64,000 nt of DNA from Nannochloris sp. 'desiccata' (taxonomy: Eukaryota > Chlorophyta > Trebouxiophyceae > Chlorellales > Chlorellaceae). The stretch is from contig JAGTXX020000003.1 in assembly GCA_019044685.2 (NCBI GenBank), positions 248,001 through 312,000 of the forward strand, written 5' to 3'. Every line of letters begins with the position of its first letter. Position 1 is the stretch's first letter. The translations under genes were made by a program, and so were the position numbers. The notes under the pieces were generated by a model. That model was not told the origin of the DNA, ran no database searches, and saw only the letters and a list, made by a program, of their open reading frames with translations. Positions 53,029 through 63,743 of the stretch are shown here, piece after piece.

Positions 53029-54905
53029 ATGGATCCTAACAAGGCACGTAGGGATTGTTCATTTCAACGTCATCTTGTTTCCGTACCTGTTGCTTCTCCT
53101 TGGAATGGGATATTGATTTATTTTCAAGGCAATTTAAGCAGTCGCCGCCGTTCCGGCATTGGGTCTGTTTGAAAATCGCCGAAGTAAAATTAACATCATC
53201 TTGTTTTCTCTTTATGCAGTATCGCCCCAGTTCTAGCTTTAATAGCCCCCACTGGACGACCAATAGTGGCGCTCCAGTATGGAATAACAACAACTCCGTT
53301 ACAGTGGGAGTACGCGGTACGTCGGGATAAATGAATGAATCTTCTTTGCTAGAGATTTGGCGGCTCTCTGGCTGTTTCTACCGGTTTAAAATACTTTCCC
53401 CGAGCTCACTCCTCGCATTCGTCTTTCTCTTTACAGGTCCTATCCTTTTGGAGGACTATCAGCTCGTAGAAAAGCTCGCCAACGTAAGTAACAGCAACTT
53501 CAATTAAGCTTCCCCGCTTGCTCGCTGATGTCAAAACTCATTTTCTAATTCTCCTTCCTTTTTCTTGAATCTCCTTCTGCAGTTCGACCGTGAGCGTATC
53601 CCTGAACGTGTAGTCCACGCCCGTGGCGCTTCCGCTAAGGGTTTCTTTGAAGTCACCCACGACATCTCCCATCTCACCTGCGCTGATTTTCTTCGCAGCC
53701 CCGGTGTTCAAACCCCAGTCATCGTCCGTTTCTCCACTGTGATCCATGAACGCGGATCCCCTGAAACTCTCCGCGATCCACGTGGATTTGCAGTTAAATT
53801 CTACACCAGGGAAGGCAATTTTGATATGGTGGGCAACAACATCCCCGTCTTTTTCATTAGGGATGGCATGAAGTTCCCAGATATGGTGCACGCTTTGAAA
53901 CCCAATCCTAAGAATCATATCCAAGAAGGGTGGCGTATTGCTGATTTCTTCTCTCATATCCCTGAATCAATGAATATGTTCACTTTCTTATTTGATGACG
54001 TTGGCATTCCTATTAATTACCGCCACATGGAAGGGTTTGGTGTTCATACTTTCTTACTTGTTAACCGCGAAGGACGTGAAACTTTGGTGAAATTCCACTG
54101 GAAACCTACCTGCGGTGTTAAGTCTTTGCTTGATGACGAAGCCAATATCGTAGGTGGTAAGAATCACAGTCACGCAACTCAAGATCTCTACGATTCGATC
54201 GCTCGTGGTGAATATCCTGAATGGGGTTTATTCATTCAAGTTATGGATCCTTCCGATGAAGATAAGTTTGAATTTGACCCCTTGGACGTCACTAAAATTT
54301 GGCCTGAAGACCGCTTCCCATTACACCCCGTCGGCCGGATGGTACTTAACCGCAACCCCGACAATTTTTTCCAAGAAAATGAACAATTGGCATTTTGCCC
54401 TGCGTTAGTAGTCCCTGGAATCCATTACAGTGATGACAAGTTACTGCAAACACGTATTTTTAGTTATCAAGATACTCAACGTCATCGTTTAGGTGGAAAT
54501 TACCTTATGTTGCCTTGGAATGCTCCTAAGAATGCTCATCACAACAACCATCACGATGGGTTCATGAATTTCATGCATAGAGATGAAGAGGTGAATTACT
54601 TCCCTTCTCGTTTTGACCCTGCTCGTCATGCTGAAAGGTTTCCTACCCCTGCTCGCCCTCTTGCCGGACGTCGAGAACGTGCTGTTATTGCAAAGGAAAA
54701 TAATTTCCAGCAGCCAGGAGAGAGGTTCAGATCGTTTGATCCTGCAAGGCAAGAAAGATTTGTTAATAGGATTGTGAATGATTTGTTACTGGATTGCCGC
54801 ACTTCTCAGGAGATACGTCGTGTTTGGGTAGGGTACATGACTCAGTGTGATCAAGGGTTGGGCAAGAGGATTGCTGCGAAGCTGCAGGCTGCTGGGGCTT
54901 TGTAG
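53029..54905 (+). CDS. CAT: Catalase (heme, small-subunit clade)
   Basis: Four coding exons: 53029..53043 (15 nt, MDPNK), 53220..53316, 53437..53483 and 53583..54905; 493 aa. The first donor is AAG|GCACGT, a GC-AG intron. I chose it because only this join gives [15 protein letters not shown], matching plant catalases (MDPYKYRPSS), in phase. The active-site segment is [20 protein letters not shown] with the distal His near residue 65, and the proximal heme Tyr is in [20 protein letters not shown]. It removes H2O2, usually in peroxisomes, but there is no C-terminal SKL; the protein ends LQAAGAL. Plant catalases use internal or atypical signals, so location is not settled. Confidence 0.97.
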
Positions 54906-54928
54906 AAAAGGAGAAACAAATTTTGGAG

Positions 54929-54972
54929 AGGACTAGTCCTACTAGGCTAGGGCAGTTTTTTTTTTTTTTTTC
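54929..54972 (+). terminator. Palindrome followed by T17 tract after catalase
   Basis: AGGACTAGTCCT is a perfect 12-bp palindrome 23 bp after the catalase stop. It is followed by two further CTAG copies and 17 consecutive T. The shape recalls a factor-independent terminator; in a nuclear gene it may instead mark a 3'-end or Pol II pausing element. Function is inferred. Confidence 0.3.
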
Positions 54973-55410
54973 CTCTAATTTTTATTTTCCCCTCTGTTCA
55001 GCGAAAATGAATAATATAACATATGATGCATCAGTATATCAATATGATAATGTAGTGTATTTTGCATAGATAGCGAGTTTTTTTCTTTGTCCTTCTTTCC
55101 CCCCTTTCAGTTTTATTTCTCCTAGTTCCTTTTTCAAGTCGACCGTGACAACGCTGGTTGGTCTCTTTTAGGAAAATTGGAATACTTTTTTTTTTTTTGA
55201 TTTTCCCTATATATATATCGTTGGCATCTTGTAAATACATAGCGCATTTATACAAGAAAAAGAGATTCTACATATCGAAGGGTCTGCTGGACTCAGAAGA
55301 TTGGATCATTGATCCGATCAAGGTGACCTCTCTTTTCTCAGAAGAAAGGCTATTTCAGCCACTTTACACAGGAGTAGCGTAAACCGTCGTGATCAACTTG
55401 ACGAGGACCT

Positions 55411-55418
55411 TATATAAA
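55411..55418 (+). promoter_or_regulatory. TATA box candidate for the H+-ATPase gene
   Basis: TATATAAA lies 174 bp before the ATG at 55592, in a position compatible with a 5' UTR of about 140 nt. Confidence 0.4.
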
Positions 55419-55591
55419 TTCAGAGGGAAGTTGGCTCGCGCTTAAAGTATTGTTAAAAGCCCAACTAAGGGCTGCGCAATTAAGTTTGTGGTAAACGGTT
55501 CTATTAATTAGAGCTAAATAAATCATTGTTGGATTTTTTTTTTCTGGAACCGCAAGATAGCGGCCTGACCCGTGAAATTATCTCTTGAACA

Positions 55592-58500
55592 ATGGCTGTC
55601 GATGGTAAGCTTGTATGCAATGGGAAAGAGAGAGAGCGGGCTGGAGGTCTTAGGTTTGTGATGCCTTCCTGCACACGACAGACAGCACATCTTAATGACT
55701 TTGATTCCCGCACATAATTGTTCTCTGCAGGTGACGTGAAGGTACCGGTAGACGCTGCCGAGGCTGAGGAGGTTGATTTTAAGGAGATCACCCAGGAAAA
55801 GGCTTTGGAGCTTCTCAAGGTGCGATCTGAAAAAAGAATAAAGCCAAGATGGCCAAGAGGGGCTTTAACTTTTATAAATCTGGACCTTTCTGGTTCCAAT
55901 GCGCTGAATTGTGTCTAAATTACTTTGACACATGCCATGTATGAGCTACATTGGAGTGCGGAATCCTTTTTATCCGCTTCCCCACTCATTCTGCCCTAGT
56001 TAGGGTCGGCCGCTCAATACTGCAAAAACAGCAGCGCTTTGTCCTTTTAGGGGTTTTGTTTTTAGGAAAACCCCATTCTAAAGTTTTACTCTTGCATTAC
56101 ATCTAATCCCTCTTCTCGAAATTCTCTTTTTATTACTCTGCAGTGCTCTGAGAAAGGTCTTACCGCTGCCGAGGCGGCCGAGCGTCTTGTGACCTATGGC
56201 CCCAACATGCTTCCTGAAGAGTCTCGCAACGCTTTCTTGGTCTACCTCTCCTATCTTAACAACCCTCTTTCTTGGGCTATGGAAGTCGCTGCCATTATCG
56301 CTATTGCCCTCATCGATTATGTTGATTTCATACTCATTGTTGTCCTTTTGCTCACCAACGCAACGATCTCCTACGTCGAGGAAGCCAACGCGGATAAAGC
56401 TATTAAAGCTTTAACCTCTGCTTTGGCTCCCAAGGCCAAGGTTCTCCGTGATGGGGAGGTGGCTACCGTTCAAGCGAAAGACCTCGTACCTGGGGATATT
56501 GTGATTATTCGATTGGGTGACATCGTGCCTGCTGACGTGAAGGTTTTGCACGAAGGTGATGGTGAACACGACGCTAGAGATGAGTCTAAAGAAACTCCTT
56601 TACAGTGCGATCAAGCTGCGTTGACTGGGGAATCACTCCCTGTGAAGAAATTCTCAGGAGATGTCTGCTTTTCTGGTTCCACAATCAAGCAAGGTGAACG
56701 TCATTGCGTGGTGTATGCTACCGGTATGGACACCTTTTTCGGTCGTGCTGCTGCTCTATTAGGTCAAACCGACAACGTCGCTAATATCCAGCGCATTATG
56801 ACCAGTATCTCTTCAATGTGCCTCGTCACCATCTTCATTTGGTGCATCATTGAACTTGGAGTTCAATTCGGCCATTACAAACACGCCTGCAAAGGTGGAG
56901 AAGGTGGCTGCCCTACCCTCCTCAACATGCTTGTCATTATTGTCGGTGGTATCCCTATTGCCATGCCTACTGTCCTCTCGGTAACTCTCGCTTTAGGTGC
57001 CTACGAGCTCGCCAAAGACGGTGCCATTGTCTCTCGTATGTCTGCTGTAGAAGAATTGGCTGGACTCGACATTCTCTGCTCTGATAAGACCGGAACTTTA
57101 ACTTTGAACAAACTTACTGTCGATGTCTCCAATTGCTATCCCTTGGGTGAGCATACAATTGAGGACGTACTCAAATACGGCGCCTTGTCAGCTAATATTG
57201 TTACCGAGGAGCCTATCGATATGGTAATGCACGAGTCTTATGCTGGTAGAGATACCCTCTGGCAGACATATAAGCTCAACAAATACGTTCCTTTCAACCC
57301 TACTGATAAGTACACTGTCGCACACGTCTCAGATCCCGAAAACAATACCACTTTCAGAGTGATGAAGGGTGCTCCGCAAGTTGTTGTGCGTAACGCCTGG
57401 GACAAGGATGCAATCGAAGCTGGGTGCAATGCAAAAATTACCGAGTATGCGAATCGTGGTTTCCGCGCGTTAGGTGTTGCTCGTGCTGATGGTGACGGCT
57501 CTACTGGAACGAAATGGGAAATGGTGGGCTTAGTCCCACTTTTTGATCCTCCCCGCCATGATACTAAAGACACGATCGAGAAATGTCTTGAGCTTGGAAT
57601 TCATGTTAAAATGATCACCGGAGATCAGTTGTTGATCGGTAAAGAAACTGCTAAACAGCTTGGTATGGGTACTAATATGTTCACCACTGAAGAGTTGTTA
57701 AAAGCAAAGCAAGGGTTTGGATTGGTCAATGGCCACGCCAGTGTTGAAGATCTTGTTGAAGAAGCTGATGGCTTTGCTGAGGTCTTCCCTGAGCACAAGT
57801 TTATGATTGTGCAGATCTTGAAAGAGCGTCAGCACATGGTCGGCATGACTGGAGATGGCGTGAACGATGCTCCCGCTTTGAAAAAAGCTGATGTCGGTAT
57901 TGCCGTCGCCGGTGCTACTGATGCGGCTCGTGGTGCTGCTGACATTGTTTTGACACAGCCTGGTTTATACACAATTGTCGCTGCTGTTGTTGGTGCACGT
58001 ATGATCTTCCAACGTATGACTACCTACGCTCGGTACACTGTAGCAATGACCTTTAGGATTTGCTTTACCTTTGGTTTACTCACCGTCATTTACGATTGGT
58101 ACTTCCCTACTATTTTAATCGTACTATTGGCTGTATTCAATGACGGTGCTATGATTGCTTTGTCTAAAGATACAGTGACTGCCTCTCGTGTACCTAACAA
58201 ATGGAATTTATACTCCATTTTCATTTCTGGAATCGTATATGGGCTCTACTTGACGCTTTCTTCCTGGGTGTTTTACTATTTGATGACACATACCACCTTC
58301 TTTGAAGATAAAGTTGGTATGTTTTCATTGGATGAAAGAAGAGCTCAGCTTGAATCATGGTGTACAGATTATATCGGCTCAAAGGGCTTTAGTGCAAATG
58401 ACTCTATTGTCACCGTTCCCGAGTATGCTACCCAAGAGGCCGCTATCAATGTTCAGGCAACAGTGACGGTCCTTGAGCAATGCATGGCTGAACAAAAGTA

Positions 58501-59149
58501 TGTCCGTGGCGCTATGGCACGTGCTGCTTTGTACCTCCAAGTGTCTGTTTCTGGTCAGGCAATTGTATTCGTCGTCCGTACTGTATCTCATTCTTTCTTC
58601 TCCAAGGCAGGAAAATACACCTACGTTGCCTTTGCCGTTGCTCAGACATTGGCAACGTTACTTGCTGCTTTAGGTATGAATGGATATGATTCTCCACGCG
58701 ATCCTTTATCTGATTGCCAGTTCTGCACTCTTTCCAGCGGTGGCAACAGTCCTTTCTTCTCCTCTAGAGAAGTTCCGGTGGCAGAGACCGAGTCCCAATA
58801 TACCGCTTCAGTTATTGGATGCACGTATTATGTCGTTGCATCCTGGATTTGGGCTATTATCTGGTATTTCGGTCTTGATCCTTTGAAATGGGCCATGTTC
58901 TACCTCCTTAACGAAGAAGGCTTCCGTAACAGTCCCTTATTCCAGACCGCGTTCAACCGCCGTGGTGAGCACATGGGTGCTAGTGCCAACATCGGTGTCA
59001 ATAAGATGTCCATGTCCAGGGTTAGTGTTAACAGAACCTCTGGACGTGTTTCTGGTGGAGGTAGAATCTCTGGTGGTGTTCCTGGTGTTGGTGGAAGGAT
59101 GGCACCAAATGCTTCAATGTTGAGCAGAGCATCTGTTGTGAAAGTTTAA
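55592..59149 (+). CDS. Plasma-membrane H+-ATPase (P3A-type)
   Basis: Exons 55592..55604 (13 nt, MAVD), 55731..55819 and 56144..59149 encode 1035 aa. P-type signatures are intact: TGES (about 195-198) in the actuator domain, phosphorylated Asp 348 in [16 protein letters not shown] in the nucleotide domain, and [20 protein letters not shown] in the hinge. The M4 segment [20 protein letters not shown] and M5/M6 ([14 protein letters not shown]) are those of proton pumps rather than Ca or Na pumps. It exports H+ with ATP and energises secondary transport. Between M7 and M10 there is an enlarged extracellular part (about residues 750-900) with several Cys. The C-terminal tail is Ser/Arg/Gly-rich ([20 protein letters not shown]), lacks the plant YTV 14-3-3 site, and is a likely phospho-regulated region. 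Confidence 0.97.
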
Positions 59150-59820
59150 AAAAGAAAAAAGTAGTTTCAAGTAGATAGCATAGATCCCGTACTACTAGCG
59201 TGTTTTGTCGCTCTTTCTACCCAAGCAAAAAGCAGTAATTACTCTCTGAGATCTCTGGAATATATATATATCTTCTCTTCATTTACACTGAAATTCCCCT
59301 CTTTTTTTAATTATTTACCCCCCTCCCCCTTTTTCCGTCATTTATGATTGATTGATGAATTTACCATCCCCGAGAATTTCAAACGTACTTTCTTTTTTAC
59401 GTTGATCTTTTGATCGACGCTACTCTCGTTTCACTCTAGAGCGTGGAGTAGTAATCGTCCTTCTTCTTCTTCTTTTCGTATACTTTATGATAACTCTTTT
59501 TGTTCTGTTTTGAGTCAACTCAAAAAGTTCTTGTCAGTCCCAGGATTTGTTCTCATTTCCAAAATCATCATTTTCTTTTCTTCTTCTCTTGAATTGCTCT
59601 GGATTTTGCTTCGGATTGGCATGGCAATATCGCTTTGAAAAGCGTAAAAGAGTAGAAATTCAGTGTTTTTCTTTCTTATTATCGATTGTGGTCTCTTACT
59701 TTTTTGTAAATAACCATATCTCATTACTCGTATAACCATCTCTGCCTCAATTATCAATAGAAGATAAAGAAAGTATTCAGAATAGGTTGAAAGAAAATAG
59801 GTTAAACACCGAGGCAAAAC
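59150..59820. other. Convergent 3' region, no gene seen
   Basis: 671 bp, T/C-rich with CTTCTTCTTCTTC near 59462. An 8-bp hairpin with a TTTT loop lies at 59400-59419 (CGTTGATC / GATCGACG, one G-T pair). CTCTAGAG occurs at 59437-59444. ORFs here lack protein-like composition. Confidence 0.4.
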
Positions 59821-61275
59821 TCAAGTTATCTTTTTATTGCTAGGGGCAACTTTTCTCTTTGCTCGCTGCACAGCCCGCTCCAAAAGCCTTTTCTTTTCAA
59901 CTCTAAATTCAATTGCAGCCCTCTTTCTCGGCGTTAACAAATGCGGTGTCGCCAATTGTCGCTCATCATGTGCTAAACTCGTCGGTTTCGATGCTAATTC
60001 CTTCTCTAGGATATGCAAAATTTCTTTTCTCAACTCTTCAACATTCTTTTCACCGCCATCGCCATTGCCTCTATTAGACACTTCTAAAGCGTTTTTTAAG
60101 CTTTCTGGGGTCAAATTTCCATTTGCAGACACCACAAGATTCACTTTTTCTCCATTGTTTTGCAATTCAGCAGCATATACAGCATACACGTCATTTTTAT
60201 TGCCCATTTCAGTAAAACCATAATACTGGAAAAGAGCAGAGTTTGGCTGCGCACCATATGAAATAAATACCTGTTCGCCTGGATTATACGCTGTGTTTGT
60301 AGACGCAACAAACGTATCTTTGAAATACTCATATTCAATGGTACTTTCTACTTTACTACTGTGATTTATGGCGTCAATCACTGGGCAAAGGGCATACCAT
60401 TTCAGCTTGGACGACAAAACAACATCGTAAAGCAAATTAAAAACAGCTGCTGCAATAGCGCCGTTAAGTGCTTGTTCCAGTGGTACGTGTGCATAGGTAA
60501 CATATGCAAGCCCTGCTGCAGCTACAAAGCCCCCAAGCTTTAATCTATCACCAATAGGAGCTCCAGCGTAGGGTCCGCTAAACGCTCGGCTTCGGACGTT
60601 TTCAGCAGCCCAAAGAAAACGTTCATAACTAACATTAGAACCTTTTAAACCTTTCGATCCCGCTTTAAATTGATCATATTGTGCCTTCCACAACTTTTTT
60701 TGTTGCTGGATATCAGTTTCTAGAGGTGAATACTGCAGTTCTAAAATTTCAGTGTCGGTCCAGCGAACTGGCGTGTCGATTGATTCAGGAAGTTGAACGA
60801 TATAACCCCACACAGGGGAGTTTTTCCCCATAGAAGCTTCTTTAAGAAGTAAAGCAGCCATTTTAAAATACCAGGGTGCTTGTTTCCAGTAATCTAGAGA
60901 GACAAAATCAGGTATGGGGCATTTTCCTGTTGGTTCAATGACCAGAGCGGCGCTGCGGGGAACGGTAATAAAGAGTTCCTCTGTGTCGATTGGTTGAAGG
61001 GCCTTTGAGCCGCGGATTTCACCGAAGAACGCTTGAGTGACTTTAGGAAAGATGATGCCTGCAGTAGATGCCCAGGAGAGGTACTCTTGGGTGGTGTCCG
61101 CTGAGGGTTGATTGGAGGTAGAGTTGTTAATAGCAGCTGGGGTTGATGAGGCAGCTGTTCTGGTGCGAAATAGGGCAATGCACCTTGGTGCAGGGATTGC
61201 TCGGATTTGAGAAATTGATCTAAAGGTTGTGGTAGGGTTGAACTGGCCTCGCTGAGCAGGCGAAACCTGCTGCAT
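59821..61275 (-). CDS. SET-domain protein lysine methyltransferase-like, plastid-targeted, with internal hydrophobic segment
   Basis: Single exon of 484 aa. The N-terminal 50-60 residues are basic and Ser/Thr/Ala-rich, fitting a transit peptide. The fold is that of the Rubisco-LSMT/SETD family: an N-SET part (EYLSWASTAGIIFPKVTQAF), a split insertion, and the C-terminal SET core with YALCPVIDAINHSSKVESTI (the NHS knot), GEQVFISYGAQPNSALFQYY and GF. The usual C-terminal Rubis-subs-bind part is shortened and ends in a very basic tail (RVEKKRLLERAVQRAKRKVA). Unusually, about residues 246-290 (LKLGGFVAAAGLAYVTYAHV, AIAAAVFNLLYDVVLSSKL) form one or two hydrophobic helices inside the insertion, suggesting membrane attachment. 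The substrate is unknown. Confidence 0.82.
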   Translation of the reverse strand: MQQVSPAQRGQFNPTTTFRSISQIRAIPAPRCIALFRTRTAASSTPAAINNSTSNQPSADTTQEYLSWASTAGIIFPKVTQAFFGEIRGSKALQPIDTEELFITVPRSAALVIEPTGKCPIPDFVSLDYWKQAPWYFKMAALLLKEASMGKNSPVWGYIVQLPESIDTPVRWTDTEILELQYSPLETDIQQQKKLWKAQYDQFKAGSKGLKGSNVSYERFLWAAENVRSRAFSGPYAGAPIGDRLKLGGFVAAAGLAYVTYAHVPLEQALNGAIAAAVFNLLYDVVLSSKLKWYALCPVIDAINHSSKVESTIEYEYFKDTFVASTNTAYNPGEQVFISYGAQPNSALFQYYGFTEMGNKNDVYAVYAAELQNNGEKVNLVVSANGNLTPESLKNALEVSNRGNGDGGEKNVEELRKEILHILEKELASKPTSLAHDERQLATPHLLTPRKRAAIEFRVEKKRLLERAVQRAKRKVAPSNKKIT

Positions 61276-61478
61276 GCTGAATGATTTACAATGCCGAGAA
61301 ATTTAGAATATACGGCAGAGCGAATGCCGTAATTCTGGAATCTTTTCGTCTTGAATATTGTATTTAGCACAATTACGATATTAAAGCAATTTGATATGAC
61401 ACGAATTTAGCTCAAAATGGTAACACTTGTTTACATTCAACTTTGCCAGACAGGCCCATAAAATCAAGTTGACCAAAT

Positions 61479-62003
61479 TTAATCAAATTCTAGCTCATGT
61501 GGTTTCACAGGCCGTGTCATTGGTATGATAGAACTCTTCTCTTTATCTCGAGGCATTGCCTTGCGCATATCATAAGCATTCTCATCATTTGCATAGTACC
61601 CCAAGACTGTCCTATACACAGAATAGCCAAAGGCCTTGTACATTTCTATAGCTACGGTATTAGATACACGTACAAACAAGTCTACAAAGTATGCATTATG
61701 TCTATTTATCGTCACATCCTCTAGATAATTCATTAATTTCTGAGCCATGCCTTGGCGCCGGTAGGGCGGGCCGACGGTGACTGCTGTGACGTGACCATGC
61801 CACAGCCTTCCTGTACCTTCTGCCTTGCCTAGAATATACGCCATATTGCTGTGGTTTGGGGCGACAGCCATTAAACAATATTCTGGCCAACGAGCTAGGT
61901 ATTGCATATAGAAATTGAGATTATAGGTTTCGGTGAAATAATCCAAATTGACTGTGTTGAAAGAAAGCAGATCCCGGCAGCTGAAGCGTCGTACTGACGT
62001 CAT
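61479..62003 (-). CDS. NAA20: N-alpha-acetyltransferase 20, catalytic subunit of NatB
   Basis: Single exon, 174 aa from ATG 62003 (MTSVRRFSCRDLLSFNTVNL). This start matches Naa20 proteins in all eukaryotes; the open frame extends 20 codons further upstream but is not conserved-looking. The GNAT acetyl-CoA motif is VTVGPPYRRQGMAQKLMNYL, preceded by GKAEGTGRLWHGHVTAV, and followed by YFVDLFVRVSNTVAIEMYKA and FGYSVYRTVLGYY. NatB acetylates ribosome-associated chains starting Met-Asp, Met-Glu, Met-Asn or Met-Gln, together with Naa25 (not in this window). Length is standard (human 178). It lies 203 bp upstream of the SET gene on the same strand. Confidence 0.96.
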   Translation of the reverse strand: MTSVRRFSCRDLLSFNTVNLDYFTETYNLNFYMQYLARWPEYCLMAVAPNHSNMAYILGKAEGTGRLWHGHVTAVTVGPPYRRQGMAQKLMNYLEDVTINRHNAYFVDLFVRVSNTVAIEMYKAFGYSVYRTVLGYYANDENAYDMRKAMPRDKEKSSIIPMTRPVKPHELEFD

Positions 62004-62510
62004 AATGGGAGAGATAAGCACACTTTGACGGGAAGCGATGGTGCTCTGGAGGTAATGATACACGTGGGGCAGAACAAGGAAGTGATCAAAATGGCTGCTG
62101 AATCTATGTTGGGATGCAGCAAGAAATTTGGGTTGTGCAGCCTAAACTCTCTGGTTACAATGGTCGAAAGTAATATAGAAATTTTGGAATAGCTGCTATT
62201 CTTTGGGATTCATCTGCCCACAGGCGTTCTGCGAGGCTCGAAGAAACGCCGAAAAAGAGGGCTTGGTAAAAGTCTTTCGTTTGGCAAGCAGAGACTCGAT
62301 TCGTAAATTTGATAATTCTTTGATCAGCGCGTAGAATTGATAGCTCAAGGGGCGGTGCCCATCTTTGTTGCCCACCAGCATAAAATTTACTTTAGGGAAA
62401 TTCCCTACTTGACCTCCTTCGTCCTAGGTCCACGCAGCCATCTAATCACTCTTTAATTTATCTCCTGAAGCGAATTTACCCCGCATGCTGCCTCTCTTCG
62501 AGCTGATTTA
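62004..62510. promoter_or_regulatory. Divergent region, NAA20 / PP2C
   Basis: 507 bp between the two start codons. A 61-codon minus ORF at 62196-62381 is listed separately. The rest shows no clear motif beyond a CCTAGG palindrome near 62430. Confidence 0.4.
62196..62381 (-). CDS. Candidate small protein, 61 aa
   Basis: An ATG-initiated ORF reads MLVGNKDGHRPLSYQFYALI, KELSNLRIESLLAKRKTFTK and ends QNACGQMNPKE. It is basic, without a membrane span. The frame stays open for 14 codons upstream to a TAG. A CCTAG there could be a weak 3' splice site that removes the stop, but no first exon was found. It sits in the NAA20/PP2C divergent gap. The composition looks protein-like, but there is no further support. 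Confidence 0.3.
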   Translation of the reverse strand: MLVGNKDGHRPLSYQFYALIKELSNLRIESLLAKRKTFTKPSFSAFLRASQNACGQMNPKE

Positions 62511-63743
62511 ATGCTCGGTTTGATTAAAGTTTTTCAAAAAACGACGTGCATGGCATTCCGTTCCTCTCCTTCCTCTCTTCTCTCTCACACTAAGGCCGTA
62601 TCCGAATCTACCATTAGACCTTCATCCGCGCTGCAACTATTTAAAAGGCGCTTTGAAGTTATGCCTGCAGGACCTTGGGGTAGCCTTCATTCGTTTCTAA
62701 TTAGAACCATGACGACCCGCCCTCTCGCTGTCGCTGTTGGAGCCACCACAGTAGGTACAGGCATCTGGATGGCGAATGCACAACAACTGAGTTTCGGAAG
62801 GAATAGGGTTGCACATTGTGCTTCATCTGGACTTTCGTCTACTCCCCACTCGCGCTCGGTGGTAACAAATGTCAGTAACAACAAAGCTCCAGCGACCGCC
62901 CCATCTGCTTCTACTGGCAATAATAACAGCACCTCCTCCTCGAAATTATCAAATAATGTTATTGTGCTGTTAGCGGGGTCATATATGATTCCTCACCCAG
63001 CAAAAGTAGACAAAGGCGGCGAAGACGCTTGGTTTATTTGTGAGACAGGTCGGTGCATGGGCGTCGCTGATGGTGTTGGTGGCTGGGCTGAAATTGGAAT
63101 TGACCCGGGGCTCTATAGCAGAGAATTAATGGCCCATGCCAAAGTAAAAGCATTAGAAACCGAGCCAGGATCAGATATGCCACAGGAGATCCTTGAATAT
63201 GCCCATAAGAAAACATTGGCCAGAGGGTCGTCTACTGCCTGTGTTCTATGTGTCGATCAAGGGGTACTTCACGCAAGTAATTTAGGTGATTCTGGATTTT
63301 TAGTAGTAAGACAAGGTGAATTGGCGTTTATGTCCCCGCAGCAACAACACGAATTTAATTTCCCGTATCAATTGGGCAGTGCCGATTCGATGGCTGATCT
63401 GCCATCAGCTGCACAAAGATTCTCAATTGAAGTCGAGATTGGAGATATAGTGGTGGCTGCAACAGATGGTGTGTTTGATAATGTCTATCCTGATGAAGCT
63501 GCCGCGATGGTGTCTGTAGCGAAGAAAAATGGAGATTCTCCGGAGATTGCTGCGACATTGTTGGCGCAATTTGCAAGAACGAGAGCGGCAGACCCGACGC
63601 ACTTATCGCCCTTTGCATATGGAGCTCAGCAACTGGGGTATAAATTCTTTGGTGGAAAGATGGATGATATCACGGTGGTTTGTGCGTATATAGAGAATAG
63701 TACTGGCAATGCTGCGCCAATTGTCACCATTGCTGAGGAGTAA
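62511..63743 (+). CDS. PP2C-type protein phosphatase, PPTC7/PP2C26-like, organelle-targeted
   Basis: Single exon of 410 aa. The N-terminal 140 residues are Ser/Thr/Arg-rich with one hydrophobic stretch (LAVAVGATTVGTGIWMA), consistent with mitochondrial or plastid import. The catalytic domain starts at about 150: KGGEDAWFICE, the metal site GVADGVGGWAEIGIDPGLYS, ASNLGDSGFLVVR, VVAATDGVFDNVYPDEA and the final GGKMDDITVVCAYI, giving the conserved Asp residues for two Mn/Mg ions. These wordings match the PPTC7 / plant PP2C26 (PBCP-like) group. In plants this group includes the photosystem II core phosphatase and in yeast Ptc7 of coenzyme-Q control; which role applies here cannot be told. A TGTAA is at 63829-63833. 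Confidence 0.93.
   Translation: MLGLIKVFQKTTCMAFRSSPSSLLSHTKAVSESTIRPSSALQLFKRRFEVMPAGPWGSLHSFLIRTMTTRPLAVAVGATTVGTGIWMANAQQLSFGRNRVAHCASSGLSSTPHSRSVVTNVSNNKAPATAPSASTGNNNSTSSSKLSNNVIVLLAGSYMIPHPAKVDKGGEDAWFICETGRCMGVADGVGGWAEIGIDPGLYSRELMAHAKVKALETEPGSDMPQEILEYAHKKTLARGSSTACVLCVDQGVLHASNLGDSGFLVVRQGELAFMSPQQQHEFNFPYQLGSADSMADLPSAAQRFSIEVEIGDIVVAATDGVFDNVYPDEAAAMVSVAKKNGDSPEIAATLLAQFARTRAADPTHLSPFAYGAQQLGYKFFGGKMDDITVVCAYIENSTGNAAPIVTIAEE

Larger units (their letters stand above)
54906..55591. other. Intergenic region: catalase 3' end and H+-ATPase promoter
   Basis: A 12-bp palindrome (54929-54940) and a T17 tract (54956-54972) lie just after the catalase stop. A good TATATAAA element sits at 55411-55418, 174 bp before the H+-ATPase ATG. 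T- and A-rich runs elsewhere; ORFs of 70-75 codons here look random. Confidence 0.45.

Noticed and set aside
55158..55382. 74-codon plus ORF upstream of the H+-ATPase
   Set aside because: Begins in a T tract, low complexity at its start, and lies in the catalase 3' / ATPase promoter spacer without splice signals.
62004..62063. Upstream extension of NAA20 to a start at 62063
   Set aside because: The extra 20 residues are not like Naa20, whose conserved N-terminus begins at the ATG 62003.
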